Shown here one piece after another: positions 1-10,526 of a DNA stretch of 64,000 nt. The stretch comes from Stachybotrys elegans (lineage: Eukaryota > Ascomycota > Sordariomycetes > Hypocreales > Stachybotryaceae): NCBI GenBank assembly GCA_020746835.1, contig JAGPNK010000013.1:310001-374000 (forward strand), written 5' to 3'. A model generated the notes under the pieces. That model searched no databases and was not told the origin of the DNA. It was given only the letters and a program-made list of their open reading frames with translations. Position 1 is the first letter of the stretch; the number at the start of each line of letters is the position of its first letter. Made by a program: the position numbers and the translations under genes.

Positions 1-1566
1 ATTGTCTACGGGAAGGACCAAAACTGCAATCTCCTCATACGGGAAGACCAAGAAGAACAAAAGCTGGCGCTTAGTTCTGCCTCCATCACCCCTGGCCGGC
101 AAATCCCAGGCTGGGCGACAGAAAGATGAACGATGAGTGGAGGAATGGAGGGGGGGCCGGGCACCTCCGCACCAGAATGAGTAGGTCATAGAGCAAAAGA
201 GATACGAGATTGTTCATGTGCATATGTGCGCCAAGCGTGTTGCAATATTAAAAAAAGTCCGTAGCCCAAAGAAGATATATAGAGAATACAAATTTTGATA
301 GATACAGATTTCGAGGGATTATTTCCATTTTGTCCCTTTCTCTGTTCTCTCCCCCAAGACCAGAGAACCAGGCTATTCGCCTAAGCCCCCCTCATAGTTC
401 GTACTCCAAAATCCACTCCAGTTCCCAAATCCAGTCGAATTTGCAGCCACAAAAGAAGCGAAATGCACAACGACGTCATTTGGCAAGTAACCCCAGGTTG
501 GCTCCTCCTTGGTGCGACAAGGGCGGGGGGCCAGACGGGCGCCCAAGTGTGATGTGATTGGGCATAAAGGTGCGCGCGGGGGCCCATGGGTTGTCAGGCC
601 CGCCAATCAGAAGCCTCGGAGCCGGCAAAGTGACCGACTTTGTGCGTTGACCCCTGTCCGTTGGCTCAATCCGTGTAGCTGCACGATGATGAGATGGTCA
701 CTGCCAGGGTTTTTTTTTGGTGTGGGTTTTTTTTGGTGGTAAATCCGCATTTCCCGCGCCGCCTCTTCTCCAGATCCGTCGAGGCACGCCGACGGTTGCA
801 GAACCACCCACTCAACGCCGGCGCGTCGATGGTATGGCTGGAAAAGAGGTAGATTAGGGGGGGGGGGATGGGACGCGACCAGCGCCCAGAGGGGATGATG
901 GAATAAAGGAGAAGACGGTCTTGTCTCACGTTGGGATATCTTCATCTGCCTTGGTGGAGGCAAAAGTCGAGATACCCACTTGACAAGACGAAATAGGGGT
1001 CTGTCGATCGTCTGCCAGTACCAACCGCATCACATGTCTAGGTAGACAAGCCTCCCATGTGGTGGTTTGAAACAAGACGATCGCTCATCATTGCCCTTTG
1101 GCCTTGGGAAATCCTGCTTGTCCCCAGCGTGCCGGTACTGTTGAAACGGGCAATCCGTGGGGTTTGGCCAGGATGGTGCCGACAGATCTTGGTCCTTGTG
1201 CATATGAATGAGGGGTGTATTCGACCCTGTCATGTCGTGTGCGGAGAGGGAGAGCTAAGAATGCTTCCCCCTTGGAAAGAGTGTTGGCGCTCAAGTTGTT
1301 TTTGTGGTGTTGCGTGTGTAAGGGTGTTCCCTTGGAGATGGTGATATCACAGTCTATTCCAAGCCAGCGCCGTATTCCCAAAAGGGCTCAATGATCCGTC
1401 CAAAATCCAGGTGTTCGTGTATGCGTGTCTCGTCAGATCATTAACCAGGCCGGCTGTAAGGTTGTCGTATCCAGATCCAGTAGTGTAGTGTGCATCTCGC
1501 AAGGCCAAAGTGTTGCTCGCGCTCCAGGCGAACCTTGAGAGGGAGACACAGGATGCTGGGCTTCAT
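1..1566. other. Left-edge intergenic DNA, no gene seen
   Basis: No open frame here has protein-like composition, family resemblance or a plausible splice structure; the short frames overlap on both strands. It contains a run of 11 G at 857-867 and T-rich runs near 710-735. The right part may hold the 3' UTR of the small minus-strand gene that ends at 1567. Confidence 0.5.
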
Positions 1567-1827
1567 TTATTTGTAGCCGACCATCTTGGCGCAGCGGTCG
1601 CAGTAGTAGAGGTTGTGGGCGATGCGGACCATGCCCATGGAGCTGATGTCGTCGGTGGAAGTGGCCTCGACGGAGCGAGCGCAGCGCATGCAGCGAAGCG
1701 TCTCGACGGAGACGGTAGGGCGGGCTTCCATGCTGTATCGGTAGCCGCTGACGGGGGAGGCAGAGGACGAGGTCAGGTCGGAGGCGGAGGAAGAGACGGA
1801 GGATGTTGAGCCGAATGATCCAGGCAT
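1567..1827 (-). CDS. Small CxxC...CxxC (zinc-ribbon-like) protein, 86 aa
   Basis: Single-exon protein of 86 residues. The first 30 residues are Ser/Thr-rich and probably disordered. The C-terminal half has two CxxC pairs, CMRC near residues 46-49 and CDRC near 77-80, about 28 residues apart, a spacing fit for binding one zinc ion; the protein ends soon after in MVGYK. No signal peptide or membrane segment is seen. I do not recognise a named family; similar short proteins occur as hypothetical proteins in Sordariomycetes, from general knowledge. The ATG at 1827 is the only suitable start. Its promoter side faces the large gene-poor region to the right, including the GA/CT-rich tract at 2056-2146. 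Function unknown; a protein- or nucleic-acid-binding adaptor is a guess. Confidence 0.6.
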   Translation of the reverse strand: MPGSFGSTSSVSSSASDLTSSSASPVSGYRYSMEARPTVSVETLRCMRCARSVEATSTDDISSMGMVRIAHNLYYCDRCAKMVGYK

Positions 1828-2055
1828 GGTGATGTCAAGTGACAGTGTGGTTATGTGTTGAGGATGTTGCGAGAGGCAGTAGTGTTGTTGGTATTGTCGT
1901 TGTTTGCTGTGAGTATGGTTTGCTTGTGGTGAAGAGTATGAGGATGAGGATGTGTGTGTGCAAGGAAAGAGGAGGAAGAATGGCGATGGGGAGGATTATA
2001 TGTTAGGGTGCCGGCAGTCTCGTTTCAAGAGGAGAGAAACAAGGGTGGTGCGAGC

Positions 2056-2146
2056 GTGAGATGGAGACGGAGGGGGTGAGAGGGAGTGCGAGGGAGTGAG
2101 AGGGAGTGAGAAGTGCGAGGGAGTGTGAGAGAGTGTGGGAGGGGTG
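2056..2146. repeat. GA-rich imperfect repeat (GAGGGAGTG-like units)
   Basis: Imperfect reiterations of a GAGGGAGTG-like unit. On the minus strand, the sense strand of the neighbouring 86-aa gene, this is a pyrimidine (CT) tract about 230-320 nt upstream of its ATG, a place where fungal promoters often carry CT-rich elements. Either a promoter element or a simple repeat. Confidence 0.5.
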
Positions 2147-2257
2147 CGAGGACACAGGCTTGCACTGTAATAAGCTAAGCTGGGCACAGGCCAGATGAGA
2201 TTACCGCCTAGTGCTGGGAAAAGGTACAGCAGGCTGGGGTCGTTTCGGGTTTGACCA

Positions 2258-2275
2258 GGGGGGGGGGGGGGGGGG
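2258..2275. repeat. Poly-G tract, 18 G
   Basis: Uninterrupted run of 18 G on the plus strand in non-coding DNA. A run of this length is prone to length errors in sequencing and could form G-quadruplex structure. Confidence 0.85.
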
Positions 2276-2808
2276 TGCTGGAAGAGAGACCTAGAGGGAG
2301 AGGCTGCTGTCCAGCGGGTACAGCGAGGTATGTGTCATGGAAAAGTCAAGAAAAAGAGCCAGACGAGCCGAGGTGTCTGTTCTCTAACAATCGCGATTGA
2401 ATAAATTGGGGTCTGGTTGTTGTATTTCATTCTTGTTCTATCCTAATGACATCTTGCTTAAATGAAAGGAAGAACGGGGGCAAAAAGGAAAAAAAAACTG
2501 GAAGGGTCTTTGATGATCGTCGATGGGCTATCGAGGTGTACCTTGGATGTAGGCAGCAGCATGTGGACCGACCGGTCTGGCAAGGCAGGAGAAAAGAAGA
2601 AGAAAAAGAAAAGGGATTGAGAGGATAAGGGGGCGTGTGGTTTGCTTGTGTCGGCCGCGTCGTCTTTGCTCCGCCAGGCTGGATGATGTGTCACTTAGGT
2701 AGGTAGAGAGGGGTGTGCACAGCCTGAGGGAACACAGCGCTGTGTGCTAGGCAGACGGTTGATTCAAAGTCGGGGCCGCATTGATAAACGGGTGTTACCT
2801 TTTATTTT

Positions 2809-2824
2809 TGTGTGTGTGTGTGTG
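2809..2824. repeat. (TG)n microsatellite
   Basis: Eight TG dinucleotides in non-coding DNA. Confidence 0.9.
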
Positions 2825-3175
2825 GTCGGCGACAAGAAGAAGGGCATTGCGACCCGAACTAAGCAACCCGAATGCCGGGGGCCAAGGTGCCCGACGTGGC
2901 CAGGGCGAGGGGGCGACAAGGTCAGGGCATGAAGAAAAAAAAAAAAGAAGGCATCAAAGCATCCAATTGTCAAATCATTCATTCATTTACAAATTGAACA
3001 GTTGTAGCCGAGGCGCACGTCGCTCGTTTGGGCGCTGGAGCGTCGCAGAGTAACAGACGGTGGAACGGACGGCGCGGGCCACAAAACGGAGCCCTCCAAT
3101 TGACGTGCGCCGACATGCCTCCCCCCTCCTTCTAACGGCGCAACTACTGCGTGCGTGCCGTGTGCTGTATGTCTA

Positions 3176-3207
3176 TGTGTGTGTGTGTGCGTGTGCGTGT
3201 GTGTGTG
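3176..3207. repeat. (TG)n microsatellite with GC interruptions
   Basis: TG repeat of about 32 bp interrupted twice by GC. The frames through it are Cys/Val-rich artefacts of the repeat. Confidence 0.9.
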
Positions 3208-4484
3208 GAGAAAGCCTATTTGCATGTATTTGCGGCATATGCAAGTGATGGAGGAAGCGGAAACTCAACCAGCCCATCAGTAAAACGCCGGACAACAGCG
3301 GAACGGAAACCAAGAGGAGAAAGAGGAATGGCAGGAGAACTGGGGACCATAATGGAATGTGTGATAGCATTTCTGCTCTTCTCCTCCGCGGAGCAAACAA
3401 GGTGGGAGGGGGCGTGTTTCTTGTTGATGGACGACGGACATGTTCTGCCCGATGCCGATTGTCCGTCCATTTTCGCCTTGGATGCCGAGGATAATAGTGC
3501 ATACATAGGGAAGGTAAGGTGCCTTTTTGCTTGGGAAGGAAAAAGCCACGTAAAAATGCAGCTGCACATCCCGGGTTTCCGAGGTGCTTGGTTATTACCG
3601 CAGGCCTGCGTGCCGTACGAACCGTCCCCTACACATTTGCGATGCCGAGTTGAATCACCAGATGACCGAGCTACCCTGGCTACTCGTCCATTTTGCGCAT
3701 AGTACGCGGCCTGCTTATCACGCGGTGGTCAGCGCGATAAGCACACGCACGCACGCGTACATGCGCACGGCAGATTTAGGCGAGGCTGCGCAATCTACCT
3801 GGTGTCCTACGTCCCGCGTCCCGTTCGATGGTGGGCTGATGGGAGGATGGGGTTCCTGATGGCCGTGCTGGATGCTCGATGGCGGCGCAATATGTAATTA
3901 TGTACATCCAAACTGCGACGTCCGGCGGGCTGGGGAGCGGAACTAGCGGGGATGGATGGCGTTGGGGGTTGGCTTAACCTTTTGATGGGGGTCCTCCTGC
4001 TACTGCATGTGCTGTGTGGTGATTAGTGTAGTGTGTAATAAGTGCGTGAGAGTGAGAGAGAATGTGTGTGTGGGTGAAGGGTGCGTGGACAACAAACGAA
4101 ACGGCATGACTGTGCAGTGCCAGACGGAAGAGCTACTAAACGTCGCCCCCCCCTCTCCATTTTACACGGCTACATGGCCTTGGCATTCTAAGCTTCTTTT
4201 TGGGTGGTCAGTTTGCATACGGAGGAGGGTATCTACCTACTCTTATTGTTCCATCTTCCATAGTGCTGTGTCCCAAATATATATATGCATGGTAAGAGAC
4301 GCAATGCTCATGACCAGGAAACAGTCAGAAGACGCTGCAGCATGAGCATCTGATGAAGACGGCCCCTGCAAAAATCGTGGTCACGAATCCCACGTCGTAT
4401 ATGCACGGGGGAGCGTGAAAGAAAATAAGTCGGAGCCATGCGTGTCTTGCGCTTCGTGCATTGGATCAGCATCGCACAAGGATG

Positions 4485-4501
4485 CAACAACAACAACAAC
4501 A
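4485..4501. repeat. (CAA)n trinucleotide repeat
   Basis: Five CAA units plus CA, in non-coding DNA. Confidence 0.85.
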
Positions 4502-4572
4502 GATAGACGATGTAAAACTTACGTACAGAGCAAGGCCTGACGATGATCCAGCTGCACCTCGACGTGTGCGTG

Positions 4573-4586
4573 CACACACACACACA
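4573..4586. repeat. (CA)n microsatellite
   Basis: Seven CA units in non-coding DNA, just after a GTGTGCGTG stretch. Confidence 0.8.
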
Positions 4587-6767
4587 GACACCGTTTTTTA
4601 CCACCATCTGGCTTTACGGTTCTCAATCGACCAAATGACCCAAAACTGTGCGACAGATCGGGTTTAGCGCCATCGACCTCATCGGACCCAATACCCCCTG
4701 GGAGCAACGATGACCGCGCCAAACAGCCGATCACCACATGCTCGATGATCTGGTCCAGACCACGATCCAGGCCATTCTTCTGATTCTCAGGGCATCTTCT
4801 CGTCTCTTCTGCTTTTCCCACACGCCCCTCTCAATCCAGTCTCCCCGTTCCGAGACGGCTCTCGATCGGGGGGGAGGGGGGAAGGGGGAAGGAAAACTTG
4901 CTTTTGCTGTCAATACCAGTGATGCCATGTCTCTGGTTCCTCCTCGCCACTCGGGTGCCCTGTTTATTACGTGGAAAACGGGCTCGGGCCTCGATAGCTA
5001 CGTCGACGGTCCGGGGGGAAAGCCTGTTACGGTGACGGGGGGTGATAGGGCAACGCTTGCGTGTACCGTGTAGCCGAGACACGGACGGCGTCTCTTGCCT
5101 CCCAGGCCCAGCGTTGAGCGCCCGCTCGGCTGGGAAAGGGAGAAGATAACGGCTGGCCGGGAGATGGACGCTGCCATCAGCCCTGAAGGCGTCACTTGGC
5201 TGCACTGCGGGCGTGAACCGGCTCAGCTTTCTGCCTAGCTGCACACATTGGTGCAAGATCTTCACAAAGCACCATCCATCGTCCATGATGGTGATGTGTA
5301 CAACTGATCACCCTTCTTCTTCTCCCCTTGCGATTGATTTGCCGAGCGGAGCTGATGGCCCAAACGACGAGGCCGTTGCCCCCTCCCGTGTCAATCCGCC
5401 AATCCGTCAATCCCCAATCTCGTCGGTGCAAATCGTGTCCCATCTAAACGGGAGAGAGGGGCCGTTTTGTGAAAAGACGTGGGCAAAAGTGGATTCCGTT
5501 CGTCCTCCCGCCTTGGTAACTTTCCGTCTGCTTGGTTGCATCGAATCGATCGATTTCCCTCCATAGGATGCATAGGTTATAATTCTCCATCTGGCCATGC
5601 TGCTCCCCCCCGGGGCGCTTGGCCTTGCGGCAGATCGATCAAACGAGCCGCGATCGTGAAAATGAGACGGATTTTTTTCTTCTTTTAACCAAGGGCTGCT
5701 GCCGCCTGCAGCAACTATCGGGACTTGCCATGTACCGGGCAGAGCCAAACTGGATGTGACAGTAGCATCTCACTAGCCCGGCTGGCTCTGCCAGTGACAT
5801 GTCGCATGCTTCCCCCTCTATCCGGTGCCTGGACACCCCCGCCTGCACCAGATGCTAAGATCCCCCGCCAGATTCTCGATGTCCCGGCAGATTCCCCATG
5901 AAACCCTAGACGCGTCGTCGTGCCGCCAGGCCAGAGAGGGTCATGAGTTCGTGGAGCCTTTTGTTTCCTTCTGAAAGGCCGCTTCTCGATCGTTCCTCGA
6001 TCGCAGGGCACAGTTATGGCCCTTGTCTTGATGGGATTTTCCTCCTCATCCAACTATAGTACCTCATCACGCAAAGAGGGGAGGGGCGTGCGTCTTGTCT
6101 TGAGGCCGACAATCACCACGAGAGAGGCAAATCCAATGGGCAGCGCCGCCGTTCCGCTGTACTCCATGCCATTGCGCCATCTCGTCGGATCAGGGATCAG
6201 GGCATTGGTCGGCTTCGTAGCGCAATTTTCAGTCAAGCACAGCAGAGCGGAAAGAAGGGCATGCCTGCGAGGCTCGCGCGGCTTGCGACATCCGTCAGCT
6301 CACAATCAGACCAGTCATTGGCACAGCAGCGAGCCGGCGCCGTGGCCCTTCTGTCACAGCGCTCAGAAGAGGCTTGCCTGGCTTCACGGTCTACGAAGGA
6401 TCTAGACCCGACGCCTTGTGACCAGCATGCTCTTCGCACGCTTGTCCCGGTCCAGATCGACGCCCCGATACGCCCCCGGGCCCCCTTCCTGTCCGGCACT
6501 CACTCGGCCATTGGTCAGCGCTCGCTCGCCCAAGGTTTAGGTTCTAGTAGCGCGTCCTTCCCAGGCTGTTCCTGGCCCCGGCCGGCTCGAACCTTGAGCC
6601 GCCGAGCTGAGCAGGATTGATAATAACAATTGGTTTGGGATAGAAAAGCAATCATTAACGCTGTTGCGCCAGGACCAGGTGCCATGCCTAGGCATTCCGA
6701 CAAAAAGGCAGTTGATCTCCCGGGGCGCCTTCGGCCTGATTCATGTTTCTTGGATCGGCAAACGGAC

Positions 6768-6782
6768 GGGGGGGGGGGGGGG
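6768..6782. repeat. Poly-G tract, 15 G
   Basis: Uninterrupted G run in the gene-poor region, the second such tract after 2258-2275. Confidence 0.8.
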
Positions 6783-7596
6783 CGTGCATGCGTGGTCCGA
6801 GGAAAGCATGCAAGCCACCGTCTGACTGTGACTGGAAGCCTCTCTCCCTTGTTCTCTTGTGTGGAAGCGCAATCCGCGGCCGCAAGTTAACCCCGAACGC
6901 TTTGTGCTTTGTGCTTTGTGTCCTTCTAGTTCAGCTACTGTATCAGCTTGCTGGTGAAGGAGTAAAAAGATCCCACGAACCCCATCTGACAAACATGGGA
7001 ATGTTACTGACATGATCCCGGCCGTTCCGCATGTTGCTTCACGAGCAGCTGGAACATGCCGGCGCGGTCCTAGCGTACGCAAAAAGACACGCATCTTTGG
7101 CACGCAGCCATTCGCATTTCGGCTTCATGGCTTGCCTCATGGCATCTCCCGAGCCTTACAAACAAACCTCTCCTCCACCTGTCGGTGTCGGGCCTCTATG
7201 GCTCCGTCTCACCCTGAGCCTCTTCTTCTGGTCGCCTGGAAGCTTCGGCAGAACGACAGGGCACGGCATTCACTGTACCACGCCTCGGTAATTTCGGAGG
7301 GCCCACCAGTGTCGAGGTTCTAGACCGGCCCATGCGATTCCAGACTGACAGCTTCCCAAGTGGACAATTCGTTTGGGGCAAAAGGAGACGAGGCGGATGC
7401 GTTTCTCATTACACCCTCTCTCTCCATTGGTGTTCGTGCAGTATTGCCCAACGCGGTAATTGCACAGTCCTGCTCCATGCAGCAGCCTGGAATAGTTATT
7501 TTCGCCTCAGTGGGCAGTGAGAGGAAGACCCTGAAGGGATGGACCCTTTTTTTGGTGCCTGACACGGCGATGCACAAGCAACCCTGTTCATGCAGG

Positions 7597-7613
7597 GTGT
7601 GTGTGTGTGTGTG
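7597..7613. repeat. (GT)n microsatellite
   Basis: About eight GT units in non-coding DNA. Confidence 0.85.
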
Positions 7614-8025
7614 GCCTCGGCGCAGCCGGAGAGAAAATCAGATCACAGTTGCAGCGCAGCCGATTGGGTTTGTTTGATGACCAGAGCTAATTGGCAACCC
7701 CCGGCCTTTCATCTCCAAGAGGAGTTTTGCATGCGAGGAAACATTCGGTGTCGGGGCCACGTCAATAACCACGGTGCACAGCCCCAGCGGCCTCACTTTT
7801 CAACAACGGCTTCTTGCGTGTTTGCTAGCTCTGTGCTCCTTGCTGCAGCAGGGATTGCCCACGCACCTCCAGGACGACACGTAGCAAGCTTCGCCTAGCA
7901 GCAATGCGTTGAAGAAAATAGATGCGTGCTACACAATGGGCATTATGCGCCGGCCCGACGGACGACGGAGACAGCGGGGACAAGGGAGGAGAGGGATGCC
8001 ATGCTGGCCATCTCCACGTCGAGCG

Positions 8026-8043
8026 CACACACACACACACACA
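8026..8043. repeat. (CA)n microsatellite
   Basis: Nine CA units in non-coding DNA. Confidence 0.85.
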
Positions 8044-9679
8044 GCTCGCAAACCGTTGCTCCCTCTGAGCCAACAGTTCGAGGGGACGTGTTCTAGCGCC
8101 GCCGAAGCCCTACTTTCATTTCAAGTGGAGATGGGGCCCCGAGTTGATGTGGACGTGCAATGCGCCAGGCCGCCCCTGATATTAAACGCCGTGAAGCTTG
8201 ACTGACTCACCTTCTCCAGGGTCCTTTTGCCAATTCATTGAGTTCTGACACGCCCATTGACAGCAAGCCCTCGTAGACAACACCAGAGGCACACCCCGGC
8301 TAGCCTTGCATGATGCCGCAAACAGCAGAGGAGTGTGAATGGGCAGTGGAAGACGAGGAATGTGTGGGTTGCCGCGTGGTTTGCCAGTTGCCTGTCTGAA
8401 GCCTTGTTGCATGGCGCCTGGCCGCAGAGTCAAGATTGGCCGCAAATGTGCGCTTGGAGGAGGATGGAATTGGCCGAGACACTGCTTCCAATTTACATCG
8501 GGCTTGGCTGGATCACATCCCACAGGTTGTCACATGGTCGAGAGCGACAGAGGTCTCAACCATCTCGCAGTCACGGTCCGCGGATGGTCGAGGCTAGCCT
8601 GACGGATCTACTGCCTGTTTGCCTGTCAAGCTGCACGCCCAGCGTATTGAACCCACCTCGACTAGACCTTCGACTCTAGAAGCTGTCCGGCTGCCACAGG
8701 CCAATCTTGAGCCTCAGCGTCCCCGAGCGAGTCACTGACTCGCCATCCGCGCCCGCCATGCTCGCCATGCGCAACATCCAGTCCCCGGGCAGACGGGCGG
8801 CAGTTGGCGCCTGCGACCCTAAACCAAACTCATTGCCTAGGTCTCAGACAAGTCGTGGCGGAGGTTTTCCGATGGCGAATGCAGGCGTGCCTGTCGTTTG
8901 TTTCAAACAGGGTCGTAGGGCTGCCTTCTTTGCGCCCCACAGGTAAGAAGGGATGAGGGACCCTGAAGATCCGGATCGACATGGGTAAATATCACGTTGC
9001 CTGATTCATGGCATGGACGAGTAATGCTGCGGCCAGAGTCAGTGCCTAGAGATGTTTGCTGCATATGCCAAGCAGGAGCCGTGTCAAGACGCAAGACAGA
9101 TGAGGGTTTTGAGAAGATTTGAGGAAATAAAGGCGGGAATGATCCACAGCCAGCTGGCCAGCACTCCTTGGCATCCTTTTTTTCTTTCGGAGATGCAGGT
9201 CGACTATAGCACAGATGCCACGTTGATCGAGCTCGGTATGATGAGGCTGGGAAATGGACAGCCGGCGTGTGGTGTAACGTAGCACATGCATGGTCATGAG
9301 GTTGCGAGGTGAGTGTTTCAGGGGGCGAGGAAATGCCAACGATGTCTCGTCTCTGCCTGCTGAATGTCTTCACATTGTGTCTCCCCAGGAAGGGATGCAA
9401 GGTGCGGAGGCAGTGCCGGTGGGATGTAGATTGTTGTTCATGAATTGTATTTTATTGTATTTTACTGTTTTTCAGTCGCTATCTTGGGGATCCATTGGCC
9501 TCCAAGACGTGAATCCGTTCATCAACGTATAGACATCTAGATGTTGCGACATTGTCAGTCCAGTGTCACATCCGATACCAAACTCCTAGCCCAAAGTAAA
9601 TGCCACCCTTCCCAAAGCTCAGCAGGTAAAAAGGCAGAAACGTCCGTCACAAGTAAAAAAACGCAAAACTGTCTTTCCT

Positions 9680-10066
9680 TTACGCAGCCGCCTCAGCCAC
9701 CCGCTTCTTAGCCAAGCCGCCGAGCTTCTCCGCCGCGGCGCCGAGGGCGCGGGGGTCGGCGCCCTGGATCATGGCCTGGCCGTTGACGGCGACCTGGCGG
9801 CCGTCCTTGAAGAAGAGGAAGGTGGGCATGGCGGAGACGCCGTACTGCATGGAGACGTCGCGGACGTGGTCGACGTTGACCTTTGCGAAGGCGAGGACGC
9901 CGGGGACGGAGTGCGCCGAGGCAAGGCTGGAGAAGATGGGGGCGATGGCCTTGCAGGGGGGGCACCAGTCGGCGAAGAAGTCGACGGCTACGTAGGTCGT
10001 CGAGGACATGAGGTCCTCGAGCTCGGCCGAGGAGGTGATGTGGTGGATTTTGTCGTCGGCGCCCAT
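9680..10066 (-). CDS. Thioredoxin, 128 aa
   Basis: Small protein-disulfide reductase. The active site WCPPC lies at residues 34-38, inside the beta-strand context VDFFADWCPPCKAIAPIF, with the cis-proline loop SAMPTFLFF further on, so a full thioredoxin fold is present. WCPPC replaces the common WCGPC; this variant occurs in many fungal thioredoxins and in some thioredoxin-like proteins. There is no signal peptide or presequence, so a cytosolic protein is likely. The Ala/Lys-rich tail after the fold is about 20 residues. I start at 10066, where MGADDKIHH begins; the frame stays open far upstream only because it is antisense to the next gene. The gene is divergent from the sedoheptulose-bisphosphatase-like gene, with 460 bp between the ATGs. 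Confidence 0.93.
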   Translation of the reverse strand: MGADDKIHHITSSAELEDLMSSTTYVAVDFFADWCPPCKAIAPIFSSLASAHSVPGVLAFAKVNVDHVRDVSMQYGVSAMPTFLFFKDGRQVAVNGQAMIQGADPRALGAAAEKLGGLAKKRVAEAAA

Positions 10067-10526
10067 GGTTGGTGTTTGGCGTGTGCGGTGTTTAGCGAGA
10101 AAGGTGGGTATATTATGGTTGCAGGTGTGTGGGAGGTGAATCTTGTGTGACGCAATGCGGTTGTTCTGAAGATGCTCTCGATCGTAGGATATCTGCGACG
10201 TCGCCTTGTATTTATATGGTTGTCTTGGTGGTTGAGGGACGAGGTTTTTGCTAATGATTACCAAGGCGGGCAAGCAAATGTCGCCATTTTGATGCCCCGC
10301 AGGACGACGAGGAGGGGCCTTTCTGGAATCTGCCACGCAAATCAGGCCCTTTTCAATTGATTCCACATGCTGCTTCTGTATGCAAGTTCCCTCGGGGACC
10401 AATGAAATGCGGCGGGCTGGAAATCTGTCAGACTTATTCAGCGGCGGACCCAGGCGCTGGAAATATCGAATCATTACCAAGCCTCCACTAAACGGTTTAC
10501 GCAGCCAACTTTTTGGCTTTTCCTGA
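10067..10526. promoter_or_regulatory. Shared divergent promoter region of thioredoxin and SBPase-like genes
   Basis: The 460 bp between two head-to-head start codons contain a CCAAT box (10399-10403), a CCCCGC motif (10295-10300) that fits the SYGGRG consensus of the carbon repressor CreA, and an AGGGG stress-type (STRE) motif (10313-10317). A TATTTATA-like stretch lies near 10209-10216 on the thioredoxin side. These motifs are short and can arise by chance; the head-to-head layout is the firm observation. Confidence 0.5.

Larger units (their letters stand above)
1828..9679. other. Gene-poor region of about 7.85 kb
   Basis: Many frames of 60-180 codons occur on both strands, but none has protein-like composition, recognisable motifs or good splice-joined partners, so I call none. 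Simple-sequence tracts are common: GT/CA runs (2809-2824, 3176-3207, 4573-4586, 7597-7613, 8026-8043), CAA repeat (4485-4501) and long G runs (2258-2275, 6768-6782). It lies upstream of the 86-aa gene and downstream of the thioredoxin gene. It could hold a long promoter, a long 5' UTR or a noncoding RNA; the sequence alone does not decide. Confidence 0.5.

Noticed and set aside
3151..3702. 183-codon plus frame with Cys/Val-rich start
   Set aside because: The start lies in a TG microsatellite, which creates the Cys/Val run; the rest has no family features.
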